A stretch of DNA of 64,000 nt from Phoenix dactylifera (GCF_009389715.1 NC_052407.1:5986475-6050474); one strand, 5' to 3'. Positions 1 to 13,500 are shown, counted from the stretch's first letter. Numbers and translations are program-made. The notes: generated from the sequence alone by a model not told the origin.

Positions 1-313
1 ATTGGACCCTTTAGAATGCCGGCATAGCTGTGAGATTGACAGTGTGCCATATTGCGACACCAATTGGTTATTTCTTTATGAATATTTTTCTTGTTATCAT
101 ATTCTAAATGCTACAAATTATGGTATTTTCTGCTTTAAATGATCTTGCAATGAACTTAACTGTGGTAGGATTGAAACTGTATTTACTTCATTACTTGTTC
201 CCTAGTCACATCCAAGGCAAATATAAAGGATCTATATTGCTTCAAATGTTTCCAAGGAAAGATGCTCGAGAAAATAGTGGTAATCATCTGACATTGGCCA
301 TTTAATATTGCAG

Positions 314-424
314 AAAGAGTTCTTGGAAAAGTATGAAAGCTTCGTTCAACTGGTTGCCAAAGTTTACCCAAATGAGAGCATCCCATCAGTCACAGAAATG
401 AGACAGATTCTTGCTTCACTGTAG
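314..424 (+). CDS. Terminal coding exon of an unrecognised gene
   Basis: The sequence TTTAATATTGCAG at 301-313 is a good 3' splice site. It is followed by an open stretch of 36 codons ending in TAG at 422-424. The peptide starts [10 protein letters not shown] and ends [10 protein letters not shown]; it is charged, amphipathic and looks like a conserved C-terminus. I do not recognise the family. Earlier exons would lie left of the window. The AT-rich DNA after the stop is presumably 3' UTR. The exon call rests on the acceptor, the open frame and the protein-like composition only. Confidence 0.55.
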   Translation, partial: KEFLEKYESFVQLVAKVYPNESIPSVTEMRQILASL

Positions 425-3400
425 GTATACATGTACATATCAATGTTGTAATATTTCCTGTTGTTGAGATAATGTAATTTTTCCCATTTTGTTCTTTTCT
501 TGTGCTATTCATTTCATTCCATTTGTAAGATTTTTTTTGCTAGTTTCCGATGGATAATCATAATATACCGATCTATGGAACACCTGTATGATTGTGTTTT
601 ACATTTAGAGGCCAATCTACTTTTTTCCAAGAGGCATATCTCAATGAGTGGTATGCTTATGACAATTTCCTTTCTTTGAAATGTATGGTCTACCACAGTC
701 CTTGATCTGAAAGAATTACCTAGAAGGTTGTTGCTCCACCCCAAACTAGCATCACATAGATGGTTGTTCTCCACTCTGACCAAGTTTAATGGTTGAAAAT
801 TATTCATTACATGGAAAAATTCCTCTTTTAAGTAGCCCTGTTATTATGGGAAGGCAACATAGGGTTCTACCACTTGTTCCACGCTTTTGATTCTTGTATA
901 CCTGGATCTGTTTTCATTGTTCCTGAATCCGTGTCTTTGGCTTGGAGTAAAGTGAAATATCTAATGCCCCAAAGATGAAGCGGAAATCAAGATTTCGATA
1001 TGCTCTATTTCTGTATAAATTACAGTTGCAAATGCTACTCATACAGCGTTACCCGCTGCTGTTTATCATTCCATCTTAGAAACTTGTTCTCTTTGTTGAT
1101 CCATGTGAATTACGTGCATGAATTTTTATTTTTTTGCATAGAGCATTAGCAGGTGTTCCATCCTGGCTGATATATTAGCTTGTCTTTAAATTGGCATACT
1201 CGAAGTTTGCAACCATTTTTGGGGAAGAATTTTATGATTCCACCAACATAATTTTACCATGAGACCTTCAGAATCCCCTTTTTTGGTTTTTGCCTCCTGT
1301 TTTACTGTTAGTTGAATCACGAGTGTTCTCGTTGGAGATGAGGGGGATATTTATAGAGGAATGCTGCACTGTTTTGCAAGTAACCGTCCGGTGTATAAAC
1401 GCTTAAAACAGTGTTGATGGTGTGGTTTAATAGGTCAGACGAGCTTTCGAGGGGATGTGGATGCACGGATAACTCACAGAAAAAAGGGTTTTTTTTACCG
1501 CATGCGTGCGTGCAATAGTTCGGGCTACTTTTTTGAATCTTAAAATGCCTTTGAATCATGGACTTTGAAAGTTCTTTTGATTGATAAAAAAAAATCATAG
1601 CATAATCTTTATAATTTTTGATCTTTTTGATAAATAAATTATTTGAATTTCATTGTGAGTCACAAAGTATCCATATAATAAATCTTGAAAAGATTTTTCG
1701 AGTAAGTCCTATCTATTTTTTTCTTTTTTAAAAATTGTTGGCTCTACTTAGATCTGATAGACCTCTACTAATTGATTTAACAGATCTCTAAACTATAATT
1801 CTAATCTGAATTGCAATATACTTATATAATTCTATCATATTATAATAATGATACAATGATTGTATGATAATTTAATTGAATGGTTGAACTTCTGTATTTT
1901 ATTTTATTTATTTATTTTTTTGATCTCAGAAAGGGCTAATCCTCATCTTCGACCCTATATCCATCCATCTCTTGGTGATTGACTTCAACTAAAATGGAAC
2001 CCCTGCTCTATTCTCTAGTGGAAAGAGTTAATATCAACCAAGCAAGTGTTTAGTGGCCTTATGCCACAGTAATAATTATAAATACATTCTTTTTTCATTA
2101 TAACTCTTGTACGAACATGTCAAGAAATAATTTAGTACAATTTTGATGAATTTAATAGCTGAATTATAATCAATTATGTTTTTTTATTATATTTTTCCTC
2201 ATATATGTCTCTGCACGTAAACCTTTCCTTTGCTAGTTATAATACAAATTCAAATATATGTGGCTGCTAAAGATTTTTGATATAACACAGCTCAATTAAA
2301 TACTAAATTTTAAAAAGGTTTGAAAATAATTATATGCTATTATTTTAAAAATTGGCTATTATGTCTAGAAGACAATTGTGGAACCAGTAAGGTATTGTTA
2401 GTCGTGGCGGCGGCGGGGGAGGAGGGGAGGCACCTTCGGGTGGAGAAATTTAGGGCTATTATAAGATTTTTTGGGTCATGCTATTTAAGAATTGAAAAAT
2501 TAATAAATATTTCTACTTTTATATTACCGTTAGAATTAAACCAAAATTTGAGTTTTACTTCATCTACCTTGACACGCTTTGGAACCGAGATAAACCTGCA
2601 AATAAAAGCTGGCTACCTAGCTTACTATTCAAAACTTGTCATTTAGCCTACCGAACAATGCGGAGAATTCCCTGCATCTCTCTGAAAACAACTCATTCGT
2701 ATCACTATTTCTAATAAATGCACCATTAGGGCAACAAAGGCAATAACTCGGCCGTATCATTATTTCTAGCAAACAAACTTGAGCAAATTATGCTATTTAG
2801 AAATGTAGAAGAGATTAATGAGCAAGATACGCTATTGTTTCTTATTAATCAGCATATAGCCCCACCACTTGATTACAAATTCCAGCTCTTGCCTATATAT
2901 TACATTTTTAAGAATTTTTTAAGTAAATTCTCTTTTGACTTTTTTATATTGCTTCTCTGCTCCTCTCAAACTTTCTTCCAGAGTTGTTTGATTTAGGCAT
3001 CAGAGAATTCTTCATTGGAGATGCTTCAATTTCTATCTACATCAAAGAATTTTTCACCCGACAGGATTCAATTTCTAGCGGCAACAAATCTGCAATTCCT
3101 AACCTCCTATTACTTTAACTACTCACATCTTAACTAATTGTATTCCTTGTTTTTGGCTTTGAGGTTCATTCTCAGATACAACAGAAATGCTTATTCCTAA
3201 ATTTCCAGTGTATTTATCATATCAACGAAAAACTATTTGATCATTGGATAATCACAACCCCCTTCTAATAACACCTCATACGCATTGTCCCAGGTGAAAT
3301 ATCAATACATATAGAATCTAAAGGAAAACTCAGGCCACAAATCAATGAAGATAACCCACGCACCGAGAAGTGTCGAAATGTTTGCTTTCGTTTCGTTGCA

Positions 3401-3773
3401 TCCGCAATGTAATTAAGCTAGGACTGGAACAACCGTCCTCTTTTCTCCTCGAAGTCCTTGACCAGGCTTCGTCTGGCTCAACTGATATTATACCTACCAA
3501 GAAAAAACACCTCCAACTACGTCATAATGGCTAATCATAATGGTAATTTTGATCTTCAGTACGTCAATTACATATAATATTGTTGATTGTTCACTGTTGA
3601 ATGAGACGGAGGCCTAAAACTATTTATGTTTGCCAGCCTTTATGATTAGATGTGGTTTGGATCTTTTCTCCCTACAAATAATAAGAACTATTTTTCCCTT
3701 GCTTTTTCCAGAGTTCTACTAAGAGGAGCTGTGAGAGAAGGAACAAGCATCCCTATGGGGCGCATTCTTGGAC
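425..3773. other. AT-rich intergenic DNA, no gene seen
   Basis: After the terminal exon I see only AT-rich sequence with homopolymer runs and no convincing exon, RNA gene or complete transposon. A T-rich run near 1888-1921 followed by unique-looking sequence could be the 3' end of an old minus-strand retroposon, but no domain is readable. A short GC-rich patch (GGCGGCGGCGGGGGAGGAGG) lies near 2407-2426. Confidence 0.5.
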
Positions 3774-4150
3774 TTTTTTTTTTTTTTTTTTGGGTAAAAG
3801 GAGCATTTCATACATCACGAGTATGAATACACCCAATAAAATCGAAATACAAAATGTTTCAAAGTGCTTCGAGCATCTCTCTCTCCAACCCATAGAGTGC
3901 CTCTTAAGTGGCTCGCTACATATGCCATCACCCAGTCGACCATTTCATTAGCTTCACGACATACATGTATAGCCTGCAATGTAACCCCCTCCCTCACCAT
4001 CAACCAAATATCGTAGAGCTAGGAATGAGCTCCTCCATAACCATTCAGGCCTCTACAGATTCAGCTGATCACCATGGCCGAATCACCCTCCAGTAGGACA
4101 GAACTCGTCTAAAGCACCTGCCTCGTGTAACACATGCTCATCCAGGACAC
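3774..4150 (-). mobile_element. LINE fragment (3' end, RNase H domain)
   Basis: On the minus strand the region reads into the C-terminal RNase H-like domain of a plant L1-type LINE, with the phrase HVCREANEMVDWVMAYVASH and the terminal FYWVYSYS before the stop. The T run at 3774-3791 is the poly(A) tail read in reverse. Upstream, a broken ...LEGDSAMVIS... segment shows the same domain with stops and frameshifts. This is a heavily 5'-truncated, dead copy. It shares the 3' signature ACACCCAATAAAAT with the copies at 7.1 kb and 47.9 kb. No clear target-site duplication was found. Confidence 0.85.
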
Positions 4151-5592
4151 GATTCTTTTAAAAATGCCTCAAAATGCCATGAAAACATGTGAAAATAAAA
4201 AACAAGAGATTTCCTTCTTTCTTCTCTAATTATAAATATGTACATATACAGATATATTCTCAAATAGACATTATACAGCTATGTTGGAATATGGTTTGAT
4301 GCTTTTATTTTTTGATACGATTGTTTGATAGTTCGATAATTGAGAGGACAATAGGTAAATGATATTTGTTTAAGCAAAGTTTGAACTCCAATTTGACAAA
4401 AAATATTCATGAGGATCCACTAAGAGGCTGTTTGGATAATCTTAACAAGATTCACAAGTATACAAGCAGGTTAGATCTATATTCACCGTATTCAAAATAA
4501 TTTTTTCAAGTGTGCTGGAACAAATCCTACATTGAGAAAAAAAAATAACCTCACTAATATAGAGGAAGAGATCCATTTGATATGGACCCGACCCAACATA
4601 ATCTATGCAATATATTCTAGATGGATTACGTCCAATTAATGCAAGATTTTGGATCCATTTTTGCAGGAATATCCAACTAGGCTCTTGATCATATTAGAGT
4701 GCTTGAAGATTTTGCAGGAAGATTTTGGATCATATCAAAAGTGCTTGAAGACTCATCGCTGCATCAAAATCTCTCCCCAACTTAAATTCCAACCAAAAAG
4801 AAAGCCCGAAAACCACTCAAAACAAATTCGAATTTTTTAAGAAGATAAAAATAATCAAATGAATAAGAGAGATAACAATGCACAAAATGTACCCAGTTTG
4901 CGTAAAATCAAAGAACAGCTCACTAGCTTTGCATGATTAGCTTCATATTAAAAGAAAAGAAAATTGGCTGCGGAGTAAACGCAAAATTGCAATCAAACTG
5001 CCGCAAGCGGTTGCCAAAATCTCAAAAAAAAAAATAATCCCTCCTTCCCTTTGCTTAATGTCTAGTAAAATATGATAAAATATACCGAAAACAATCGGCC
5101 AAGAATTGAATAGAGCCTGACAGAAGCTCGGGATATCAAAATCGAAACCATAGCATAATGAGAAATTTAAAATGACGAGGATCCAAAGTACCATCGCAAA
5201 GAAGGGGCGAGAAATCAATTTGCCCAATAATTCTCAACTTAAAATGACGAGGATCCAATGTTAACATAACAACCTAAAAAGCCAACCTCTATTTCTACTC
5301 CCAATTATTTCTCAGACTCTTACGGCCCGTACTGATCGATGCCTACAGAGCCTGGTCACGGGCAAGTTGAGAATGACCTCCAAGGCCAAATCACAAAATA
5401 TATATAACAAAGAGAAAATAATAACATGAAAAATTCTGACGACTAATATGGAGCAACGGGCCAGAGACTACCAATTCAACTGACGCCCGATCCCTAATGA
5501 GGGGGGGTCAAAAAAATAAAACGTAATAACAAAATCAGATAAAGAAAATTATAAAAAGACTTTTTTCCGATCTATGGGATTAATATCTAACT
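4151..5592. other. No confident gene; possible 3' part of the snoRNA transcript
   Basis: AT-rich sequence. Two 13-14 bp copies of AAAATGACGAGGATCCAA-like sequence occur near 5170 and 5240. A minus-strand frame at 4943-5227 is open for 94 very hydrophobic codons but matches nothing I know. Around 5310-5390 there are stable inverted repeats, which could belong to another small RNA but lack clear boxes. This stretch lies downstream of the two minus-strand snoRNAs and may be part of their host transcript. Confidence 0.3.
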
Positions 5593-5670
5593 GGCATTCA
5601 GAATGAGTAGGAGGATTATTTCACTCATCAGTGAAAAGATCTCGGGAAAAAATAGTTTCATCATTATGCC
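5593..5670 (-). ncRNA. Box C/D snoRNA candidate, 25S rRNA guide
   Basis: On the minus strand the 78-nt segment begins GGCAT and ends ATGCC, a perfect 5 bp terminal stem. Just inside it are a C box (ATGATGA, 5658-5664) and a D box (CTGA, 5598-5601). Internal CTGA and TGATGAG sequences provide D'/C'-like boxes. The 12 nt just upstream of the D box are complementary to ATGAGTAGGAGG, which I recall as a conserved stretch of plant 25S rRNA. The fifth-nucleotide rule would put a 2'-O-methyl on the second A of ATGAG. It lies 131 nt from the second snoRNA on the same strand, the usual plant clustered arrangement. The rRNA match is from memory. Confidence 0.75.
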
Positions 5671-5801
5671 ATATTCTTAAGCAGCAAAGAAACTACGATT
5701 TTTATTGCAATCAAAAGCCTGAAAACAAAATTTCTTTATTAAAAAAAACTCTTAGAGAAAAACGATTAAAAGAAAGCGGAAGGAGAGGAGAGGGGGGGTT
5801 A

Positions 5802-5892
5802 TCTCTCAGACAAATGCCTCGATTCGTCCTCATAATGTTTTGAATGGAAAGATCGGACTCGTCATCTATATTTTCTTTGCTCATCACCGAGA
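5802..5892 (-). ncRNA. Box C/D snoRNA candidate with two adjacent 25S guides
   Basis: The 91-nt minus-strand segment has a TCTC...GAGA terminal stem, C box GTGATGA (5881-5887), D box CTGA (5806-5809), a C'-like TATGAGGA and a degenerate D' box (CCGA). Upstream of D, 11 nt are complementary to CAAATGCCTCG. Upstream of D', another 11 nt are complementary to CTCGTCATCTA. As I recall plant 25S rRNA these two targets overlap in one conserved run (CCAAATGCCTCGTCATC). Two independent antisense elements against one rRNA helix are very unlikely by chance. A reading frame crosses the segment but looks meaningless. Confidence 0.8.
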
Positions 5893-6150
5893 AACCCCTT
5901 GGCCCCAAGATTTAGACCATCAGACTGCCCACTTTAAAACCTTGCAAACAGCTGAACAAATACAAGAAAAGAAAGGGAGAAATCAAAAGATGCGGAACAA
6001 TCACCAAGGAATTGAAGAAATCCATCGATCAGGCCTCCGAATTCGAAATAAAAGAAGGGGGGGCGGAGGTGGGAAGAGAAGGAGACCCGGCGGGGTTTGG
6101 TAGGGGACGGACGAGAGTGCGACGGAGAGAGGGGTGAGCGAGGGGGGCGG

Positions 6151-6185
6151 AAATTTATAGGCCGAGCGCTCTAATTCTAGGGTTA
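6151..6185 (-). promoter_or_regulatory. TATA box and telo-box of the snoRNA transcript
   Basis: On the minus strand AACCCTA (telo-box, 6178-6184) is followed by CTATAAATTT (TATA box, 6151-6160). A Site II-like TGGGCT lies near 6380. Telo-box plus Site II promoters are typical of plant snoRNA clusters and ribosome-biogenesis genes. Downstream is a C/T-rich 5' UTR-like stretch and then the two snoRNA candidates, about 260 and 480 nt away. Confidence 0.6.
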
Positions 6186-6189
6186 GGTC

Positions 6190-7057
6190 TCGGTTTTGCT
6201 CCATGCTTGTAGATTTACGTAAATGCCCCTAACAGTTGGATTCGGCATCGAACCCGGTCCACAACTGCGCCTCAAAGAGCGGCGACCGGTCCAGCAAAGA
6301 AATACCGGCTCTCGATTCCCGTGAACCGACCCAAGCAGGCCAAACCCAAAACCCGATCCAGATAAGCTTTCAATGGTCAAGCCCATAACCTTCTAGAGAA
6401 GCGGGAGAAGGTAGAAAGTGACATTTAGCCTCTCATAATCTTAAAAAAGAACAAAAAACACATAGATCAATCACTACATTGATTGAAGGAGGGAAAAAAT
6501 TTAAATTTAAAATGACTAAAAGAAACCAATCATTTTCTTAAGAAAAATAAAAATAAAACAAATTTTTGGAAACTTTTTATTTTAGATTGATGATCCAACC
6601 CGGCCAATTGTAGATAAAAGATAATTTTCGAGCTTGAGTTAAGTCGAAGCTTGAACTCATGCCTACCATATAATGTTTGATTAAAAAAAAAAAATACCTA
6701 AACCCAATCCAAATTGAAAACTACGGGACAATTTTAAATAGTGGCTTAATGACTGTTATCCATGTAAAGATGTAGAAATATATAATGATCTTTACTTTTC
6801 ATTAACTTCTGATGTAAATGAGTATCATAGTACGTAGTGGTCGTTATTTTTCTTCATATAAAATAATATTTATTTCAAATTTTAATTTTTTCATGAAAAT
6901 TCTCTCCAAGAGTGATCACATGGTTGAAATATATATTATTTTATCTAATAAAAAATAAAAAAATAGTGCCATTAATTTTTTTGATATCATCTATTATTTT
7001 TTATTGTGATGATCTAAATAGTTTTTTATTTCTATAGTTACTGTAATATTAAAAACT
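6190..7057. other. Upstream region of snoRNA locus, then AT-rich spacer
   Basis: 6190-6420 is GC-richer and probably upstream promoter DNA of the minus-strand snoRNA transcript. 6420-7057 is AT-rich with homopolymers. I see no gene. Confidence 0.4.
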
Positions 7058-7067
7058 CCAAGAGTTT

Positions 7068-9066
7068 TTTTTTTTTGCTGAAACGGGTGATTCATATAAT
7101 TCGAATACGGATACACCCAATAAAATTAGAAAACAAGTTTCGAAGTGCTTTAGGCAGCTCCTCCTCTTCAGTCCACAGGGTACCTCCGAAGTGACTGGCC
7201 ACATAAGAGGCCACTAAGTCTGCAGCTCCGTTAGCCTCTCTGAATACATGCTTAGCCTGAAAGGCCATATCATCACTCACCATAGCCCGAATATTTTGAA
7301 GTAGGGGGTGTCCCCCTCCGCCACCAGGGCCATCCTGGATCCAACTAATCACAGTGGTCGAGTCGTCCTCCAATATGACCAAGCTGGCCTGTAGCGTGCA
7401 CCGAGCATGGCTCAGGCCAGTTCAAGCCGCCCGCAGCTTTGCTCCCGAAATTGAAGAATCGAAGATCTAGCATCCACCACCAGCCACTATCCTATAGTTC
7501 GGGTATCTAATGACGAAACCAGAACCTCCTCTCTTGTCGCCGTTCAGCACACATCCATCGAAATTGACCATGAGAAAACTCGGGGGGTGGGGGCTCCCAG
7601 GTGAAAAACATCATACAAGGCGCTACCTGAGCAGAAGGGGAGCTCCATATGTCCCGAGCTATCAAGGATCCATATGCCAAGCCTGCATGAATGATCTCCG
7701 CTTCTTCTACCCGGGCGTGCTCCATGACGAATCTCGAGGACGGACTACTCTCGCTAAATGTCTGAGCGTTCCTAGCCAACAAGATCTAGTAGGTCGTGCA
7801 GGTCGCCCCAATGGCCACCTAGCGCATCTGGGGGGCACTGGACCACTGACGAATTGCCTGTAGGAAAGATCCTATCTGGCTGCAAGCATCTTGTGGGATC
7901 TTGACAAGTCTTCAGACTCCCCTAGACCACATGCACTGGAATAGGGCATGATCCACCATCTTGTCCACTTGGGAATCCGAACACTAGGGTTGAACGCCAA
8001 GTCCTCTTCTGCTCAGTAATAATTTCGTCGGCAGGCGCTCCCAGGCCACCTTCCATAGAAATAGAACTACCCGCAGGTAGAGTCCAAAACTCCATGTCCA
8101 AGCACAATCCATCCCGAGCATGTGCTCCCGCTGGAGGGTGTGGAAGACATCTTCCACCCTGACACTAGCTCTACTAGACATACTCCAAACTCTCACATCT
8201 GGGCCAACACACCCCGGATTCGAGAGCGATCGAACATGCTTTGCAAGGTGCTCTCCAAATACCCGACCAATCATGCCGACATCCCACTCCACCCCCTCTG
8301 GGCTAAGGAGATCGCAGACTTGAAGTTCGTTAACAGCCTCGATGTTGAGCATGGTCGGCCAGAGTCTCAAAGGAAGAGAGTCCACCCACGAGTCCTCCAT
8401 CACATCCACATTCTGCCCACGCCGATTAGCCATTTGGTGTTCGCCAAGGCGGTGGGTATATACCAGCGAATCTCCTGCCCCAAGTAGGAGCATCTTCGTC
8501 TACTCGGGGTCGCCCCATTAGTATGCACCCGGCCGTACCTAGCCGCCATGCCCTGACTCCAGAGGTCCTGCGGCTCAAGGATAAACCTTACCGCATGACG
8601 AGCAATAAGCGCCTCTCATCTCTCTAGGAGGGATTGCACCCCCAGCCCTTTCTCGCGGACTGGTGCGCAGACTCTCTCCTAGGCCAACAAGTGCACTCCA
8701 TGGCCACTTCCATACAAACCCCATAAGAAGTTCCGAAGAAACTGATCAATCTTCATCAGCATTGCCTTAGGAACAACAGTATTAGACATGAGGTAGACAG
8801 CATGGGATACAAAACCGACCTGACTAGTGTCAGCCTGCTTATTATAGATAGAGATGATGTTCTCTAGCCCTCCAGCCTGTCCGGGACCCATTGCATTAGC
8901 TCAGAACACTCCACCACCTGCAACCTCCTCCCCATGATAGGTACCCTAAGGTAGCTCTACGGCCCCTCCTGCTCCCGCATCTCGAGAATCCTCCTGATCT
9001 CTCGCCTCACCTGCACCTCCATCCTCGGGCTGAAGCAAATGGTCGATTTCTGAAGGTTCACTAACC
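7068..9066 (-). mobile_element. 5'-truncated LINE with 10 bp target-site duplication
   Basis: The insertion is flanked by CCAAGAGTTT at 7058-7067 and 9067-9076. Next to the first copy is the T run that represents the poly(A) tail. Reading the minus strand, 8.9-8.6 kb gives the C-terminal reverse-transcriptase region (FLRNFLWG), 8.5-8.0 kb the zinc-finger zf-RVT-type region, and 7.38-7.09 kb the RNase H domain ending NFIGCIRIRII. The FADD-box RT core, endonuclease and ORF1 are missing, so it was 5'-truncated at insertion. Several stops and frameshifts show it is dead. Confidence 0.9.
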
Positions 9067-9076
9067 CCAAGAGTTT

Positions 9077-10538
9077 CTTTACAACGAAAATAATGGTTGT
9101 CAATTATTATAATGGTCAATAATAGTTCCAATTTGGGGAAAATTATAGCACATCATTTTAAGCTATGCTTTGGAACAAGTTCATAAGGATTTTATTGGAA
9201 CATTTAAGATAGGAGAATATATATATTTAATTAAAAAATTAGAAATTTCTAATATTACTTTTTCTTACAAGTTTCATCATCAATATATATTTAGGAAGGC
9301 AGTTCTAGAATTTTATAAAAGTTTGGTTATCAGGTGACCTCACGTGATAAGAGAAATAAACAGTCGGGCCACATTGCAACGGATTAAAAGTCTTGATGGC
9401 TAATTGATACTTTTCAAATTTTTGGGATCTAAGTGTACCCCAAACTTATGGGGGTGTATCTATAATTTTTCAGAATATATTTTTTTAGAATTCTTTTAGA
9501 GAAAGAAAATAAGGGAGGTCCATCCATATTATAATTATGTAGGCTAAAATGCTTGGAGATGCATCATTTGAGATTTGAATCTAGATTTTTTTTTTTTTTT
9601 TTTTTTGGTTGCTAGGCAAAGGGTGCAAGGTGCTAGGGAGAGACCCAGTTACTGAATTCCAATAAAATAGATAGAAAGAAGAAGATATCTAAAGGAATAA
9701 ACAGCAAGGTGCTAGGGAGAGACCCAGTTGCTTTACATCAATTTCACTTTAAATGGCACCTTGTTTCATTAAATGGCACTTTTGATGATACCAATTCAAA
9801 GGGATTTACTTGAGTTAGTTGGCTCTGGAATCCTTAAATAAATCTATAAGTGTGGTGCACCATCCATATTGGCGCAGCAATCATCACATCTAAAATTTTA
9901 AGATTGCGAGATTAACCACCTCTCTTCTTTGACACATTTCACTCATCGTGGTTCCTCCACGTACGTAATCAAGGTTGCACATGAAGGATGATGTTAAACC
10001 TGATATACAATGACGACCGTTTCTTTATCAACTCAAGCATTTGGAATCAATTGATTATTCAACATGATATCAAGACATTGATTTGCTACAGAATTGTGAA
10101 TGCAAATCTTCTCCACATGCATCATTTTTTTGGTTAACCTAATTATCATCTCGACCCAATTAAGTCATTATGTTTATTATCTTGACTCATTCTTCAATTA
10201 TCCTGATTCCTCCATGAAATAGACAAGAGTGTGAGTGCAGCAGCTCATAAAATCAGAAAAGAGCTCCCTAATTCGGTCATATAAATTAACCACAGAAAAG
10301 CATGCGTGGGTACACCAAAATCCAAATGCAATGCATACCGAATCTGCCAGACTTCATCCCCAGAACAAGAAAAATATCCCTATTTAAGCACAAAACCATT
10401 ATTTCAAAGAGAAGCCTATCTCAATATTTTGGTGGTTCATTAGAAAGCCAACCATAGGAAATCCACAATCTCAAAATAACCAAATCCGACCGTCCCAACA
10501 ACGGCAAACAAAACATTTCCAGAGCTGGAACGAGGAGG
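9077..10538. other. Spacer and 3' UTR side of the COR413 gene
   Basis: No gene seen. A 24-nt T run at about 9583-9606 is followed by two direct copies of GCAAGGTGCTAGGGAGAGAC (near 9628 and 9705), suggesting a small old retroposon. The last few hundred bases before 10538 are probably the COR413 3' UTR. Confidence 0.4.
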
Positions 10539-13500
10539 CTACATGAAACGCAGCACCAAGCACCAGACAGGATAGACGAACAAGAGAATGATACCTACGG
10601 TATTTGATATGCCATGACTCCTCGTGAATGAGTTTCTGAAGCCCCCTGATGCTCGGATGTGCTCTTGAAGCAGGTAGCAGCCAATGACCAAACATATGAC
10701 GACGCCAACTAGGCCGTCCCTGATTGTGTGGGCAAAGAAGCTAGGGGAAACCACGAGAAGAAGGATCAACGATGCGGGCATCTCCAACCAGTCTGGATCA
10801 ACAGGAACAATGTTCACATAAGAAAGGATCCAATTTTTTTGATCAGTTACCTACAGTATTATGATGTCTTAACATGTTATAATACATCATGTATAGGTAT
10901 CCTTCTGTTAAGTGCACCATGCCAGGGCACTTCAGCATGGGAGGATGTGGAATCATGCGCCTATACTACGTTTACTCATGCAAATAAAGGAGGAAGGAAG
11001 ATCAACATATTTGAAAGAAGCAATGTATACAACTATAAGGTGGATCATTTAGCAAGATTTCAAAGGATATAGTGCCAAATATAATCTACACAAAGGATAG
11101 GAGAATGCTGACATAACTTCTCCACGATCCAAGATATTTGTGGTTCAAAAGTTTTGAGCATGACCGTATATAGACATTCAGCAGAAATTTATCACTAAAT
11201 AAATAGTATGATGATTCAGGAGTTTCCACAGGAAGCAAGACCCATAGGATGATGCTTTAATGTTTAGAGGCACCAAAGCACAATGGTACAAGGTAGCTTG
11301 GATAAATCCTCATCCTTGAATGGTTAATCTCCTTTTTTTTTTATCCTTCTTTTGAGTGTGTGTATGTGTAATGACCCTGAAAATGGTTAATCAGCTTGTA
11401 CAATATATGATAGGCAAGCAGGTACTTGTGGACACAGTTTATACACAAGACTCAATTCAGAGTTGAAAGGTGGAAATATTGTTAATTTAGCAAAAGACTT
11501 TGAAGTGTTCAATTGATTATGCATTAGTGCTTCTGGTAAGAGCAGAAAACATGCCTTACAAACCAAACTCATATAGATGGGGAGACACTCATGTAATATG
11601 GTTGCAATTATGCGCGAGTCCATCAACACCAAGAACGAATTAATGCCTCTGATCATAAAGCATTTTCTTCCAACCCAGGGAAAAAAGAAACAGAAAAAGA
11701 AGCATACATAATTTGAGCTAAAATAACATCTGGGGTAAATAAACAAATAAATAATTAAATAAATCTCTCTTTGGTTGTACAGAAAGGAGACTGCCATATT
11801 TCCAGGTTGAAAGGGTAGTTGGTAACATCTTGTGCTTCCTATTGGAGAGTGGATTACATAAATATCTAATATTCCAATTCCATACATGACCAACACTTCT
11901 TAAATTCCAAGATGCTGCATTTCATAAATAGCAAGGAGGAAAAAATAACTTATGAAAAGTCAGCAAATATAAATCTCAACACTGCAATTCTCTATTACTG
12001 ATTGGGAATTGACAAAGATTAAACAAATAGAACATTTGTACAAAGAAAAAGGAAAAAGAAAAAAATAGAACCAATTATAAGTGCATGAACAAATAGACAC
12101 ATTATGACTATACAACTGCTGATAATTAAGACCTTCAGAGTATTTGTGCCGCTAAGGGGATACTAGAAACAGGAACATGATAGATCAAGCTAGATTAACA
12201 TTAAAACATATACCTGGAAAATGCCGAGGAAAGAAGAGTCGCAGCACAACAGCAATAAACGCAATCCATTTACCAACCTCCCCCCTGCAAAATATCTCAA
12301 TAAAATTGAAGACCAAACCATGGGAAAATATATCATAAACAACAAGACTTGTCTGATCTGTTCAGTGCCACTTACAAGTTTCCTTCTCAATTAGTTAATA
12401 CATAACCAAGGCTAAATCCTGTGAGATTATTACATAAAAAATTAAACCATTTCTCAGAGTCTCCTATCAAACCTTTACAAAAAAATCTGTAGCCCATTCA
12501 GTACCCCCATACCCAGGCAGTTTTTCAACCATTCAACTTCCTCCAAGGAAGACCAGTTCTGGCCTAAATTGTCATCCAATACATAATAGCTGTCTATCAT
12601 TACTTTATATATCCAATAACAAACCATATCTAATATAGCCATTGTTCATCCTAGTATCATACTTGCGAGCCTTCTCCACTGCCTAACATCCTGATGTTTA
12701 AGGTGACCTGACTATTGTTTTTTGAAATTATTTTTTGAATCCCAATGGAGTTTGATTAAATACTACCCTGAAGGCATATCTACACTTCATTTACCTCAAT
12801 TTAATCCTATCAGGGATGTACTCATTTATCTGTCCATCATTCAGTAAAGTTGATTCAAGGTGAAAAATATTCCCACTCCATATTTTACCAACACTAATTA
12901 CATCCTTAAATCCTCTCATATTCCCACTACACTGGTACCTTAAGTTAATTGTTCTGGTTCACCTAATTTTTGAACCTTCATTCTGCAGGTCATCCACAGA
13001 AAAAGCCAATATAAAAGAAAGAAAAGGATAGTCACCTCAGTAAAGAAAACAGCACATATGGCAAGCTCAAGAAAATGTAAGGAACTAAAAGTGCAGTCAA
13101 CATGTTTGTCCTCCAGTTTGTCCGGTCCAATACCAACAGATATCTGCAGTAAGAAGACACACAAAAAAATAAATTATTAACTTCAGAAGTAAGGTAAAAC
13201 AATCAAATCAATAGAACAGTATTGTGTCAGCACATATAGGCACTTCTAACAAGTTTATTGTTTTAAAAAAAAGGCTGAACATGTATGTCTGTCTGATTAT
13301 GATACAGAAGATTCCAGACATCCCAAAAACTCTGGGGTACATTACTGATCTACACAGTTATAAAATGGAACAGAAAAGTTGCATAAAAGTGAGGCAAATT
13401 CTAACTAAAGATGCATGCGACATCACATAAGCATCAATACAAAGTCTGTGGCAACAGCTATAACAATTCACTATCTCTCCCTTCAATGAAGTTACATTAT

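Noticed and set aside
4943-5227. Minus-strand hydrophobic frame of 94 codons
   Set aside because: No family resemblance, AT-rich low-complexity codons, a run of F from a T tract. It lies in a probable non-coding transcript.
5310-5395. Possible third small RNA (H/ACA-like hairpins) near the snoRNA pair
   Set aside because: Inverted repeats are present, but no convincing H box or ACA box at the right distance and no rRNA complementarity I could recognise.
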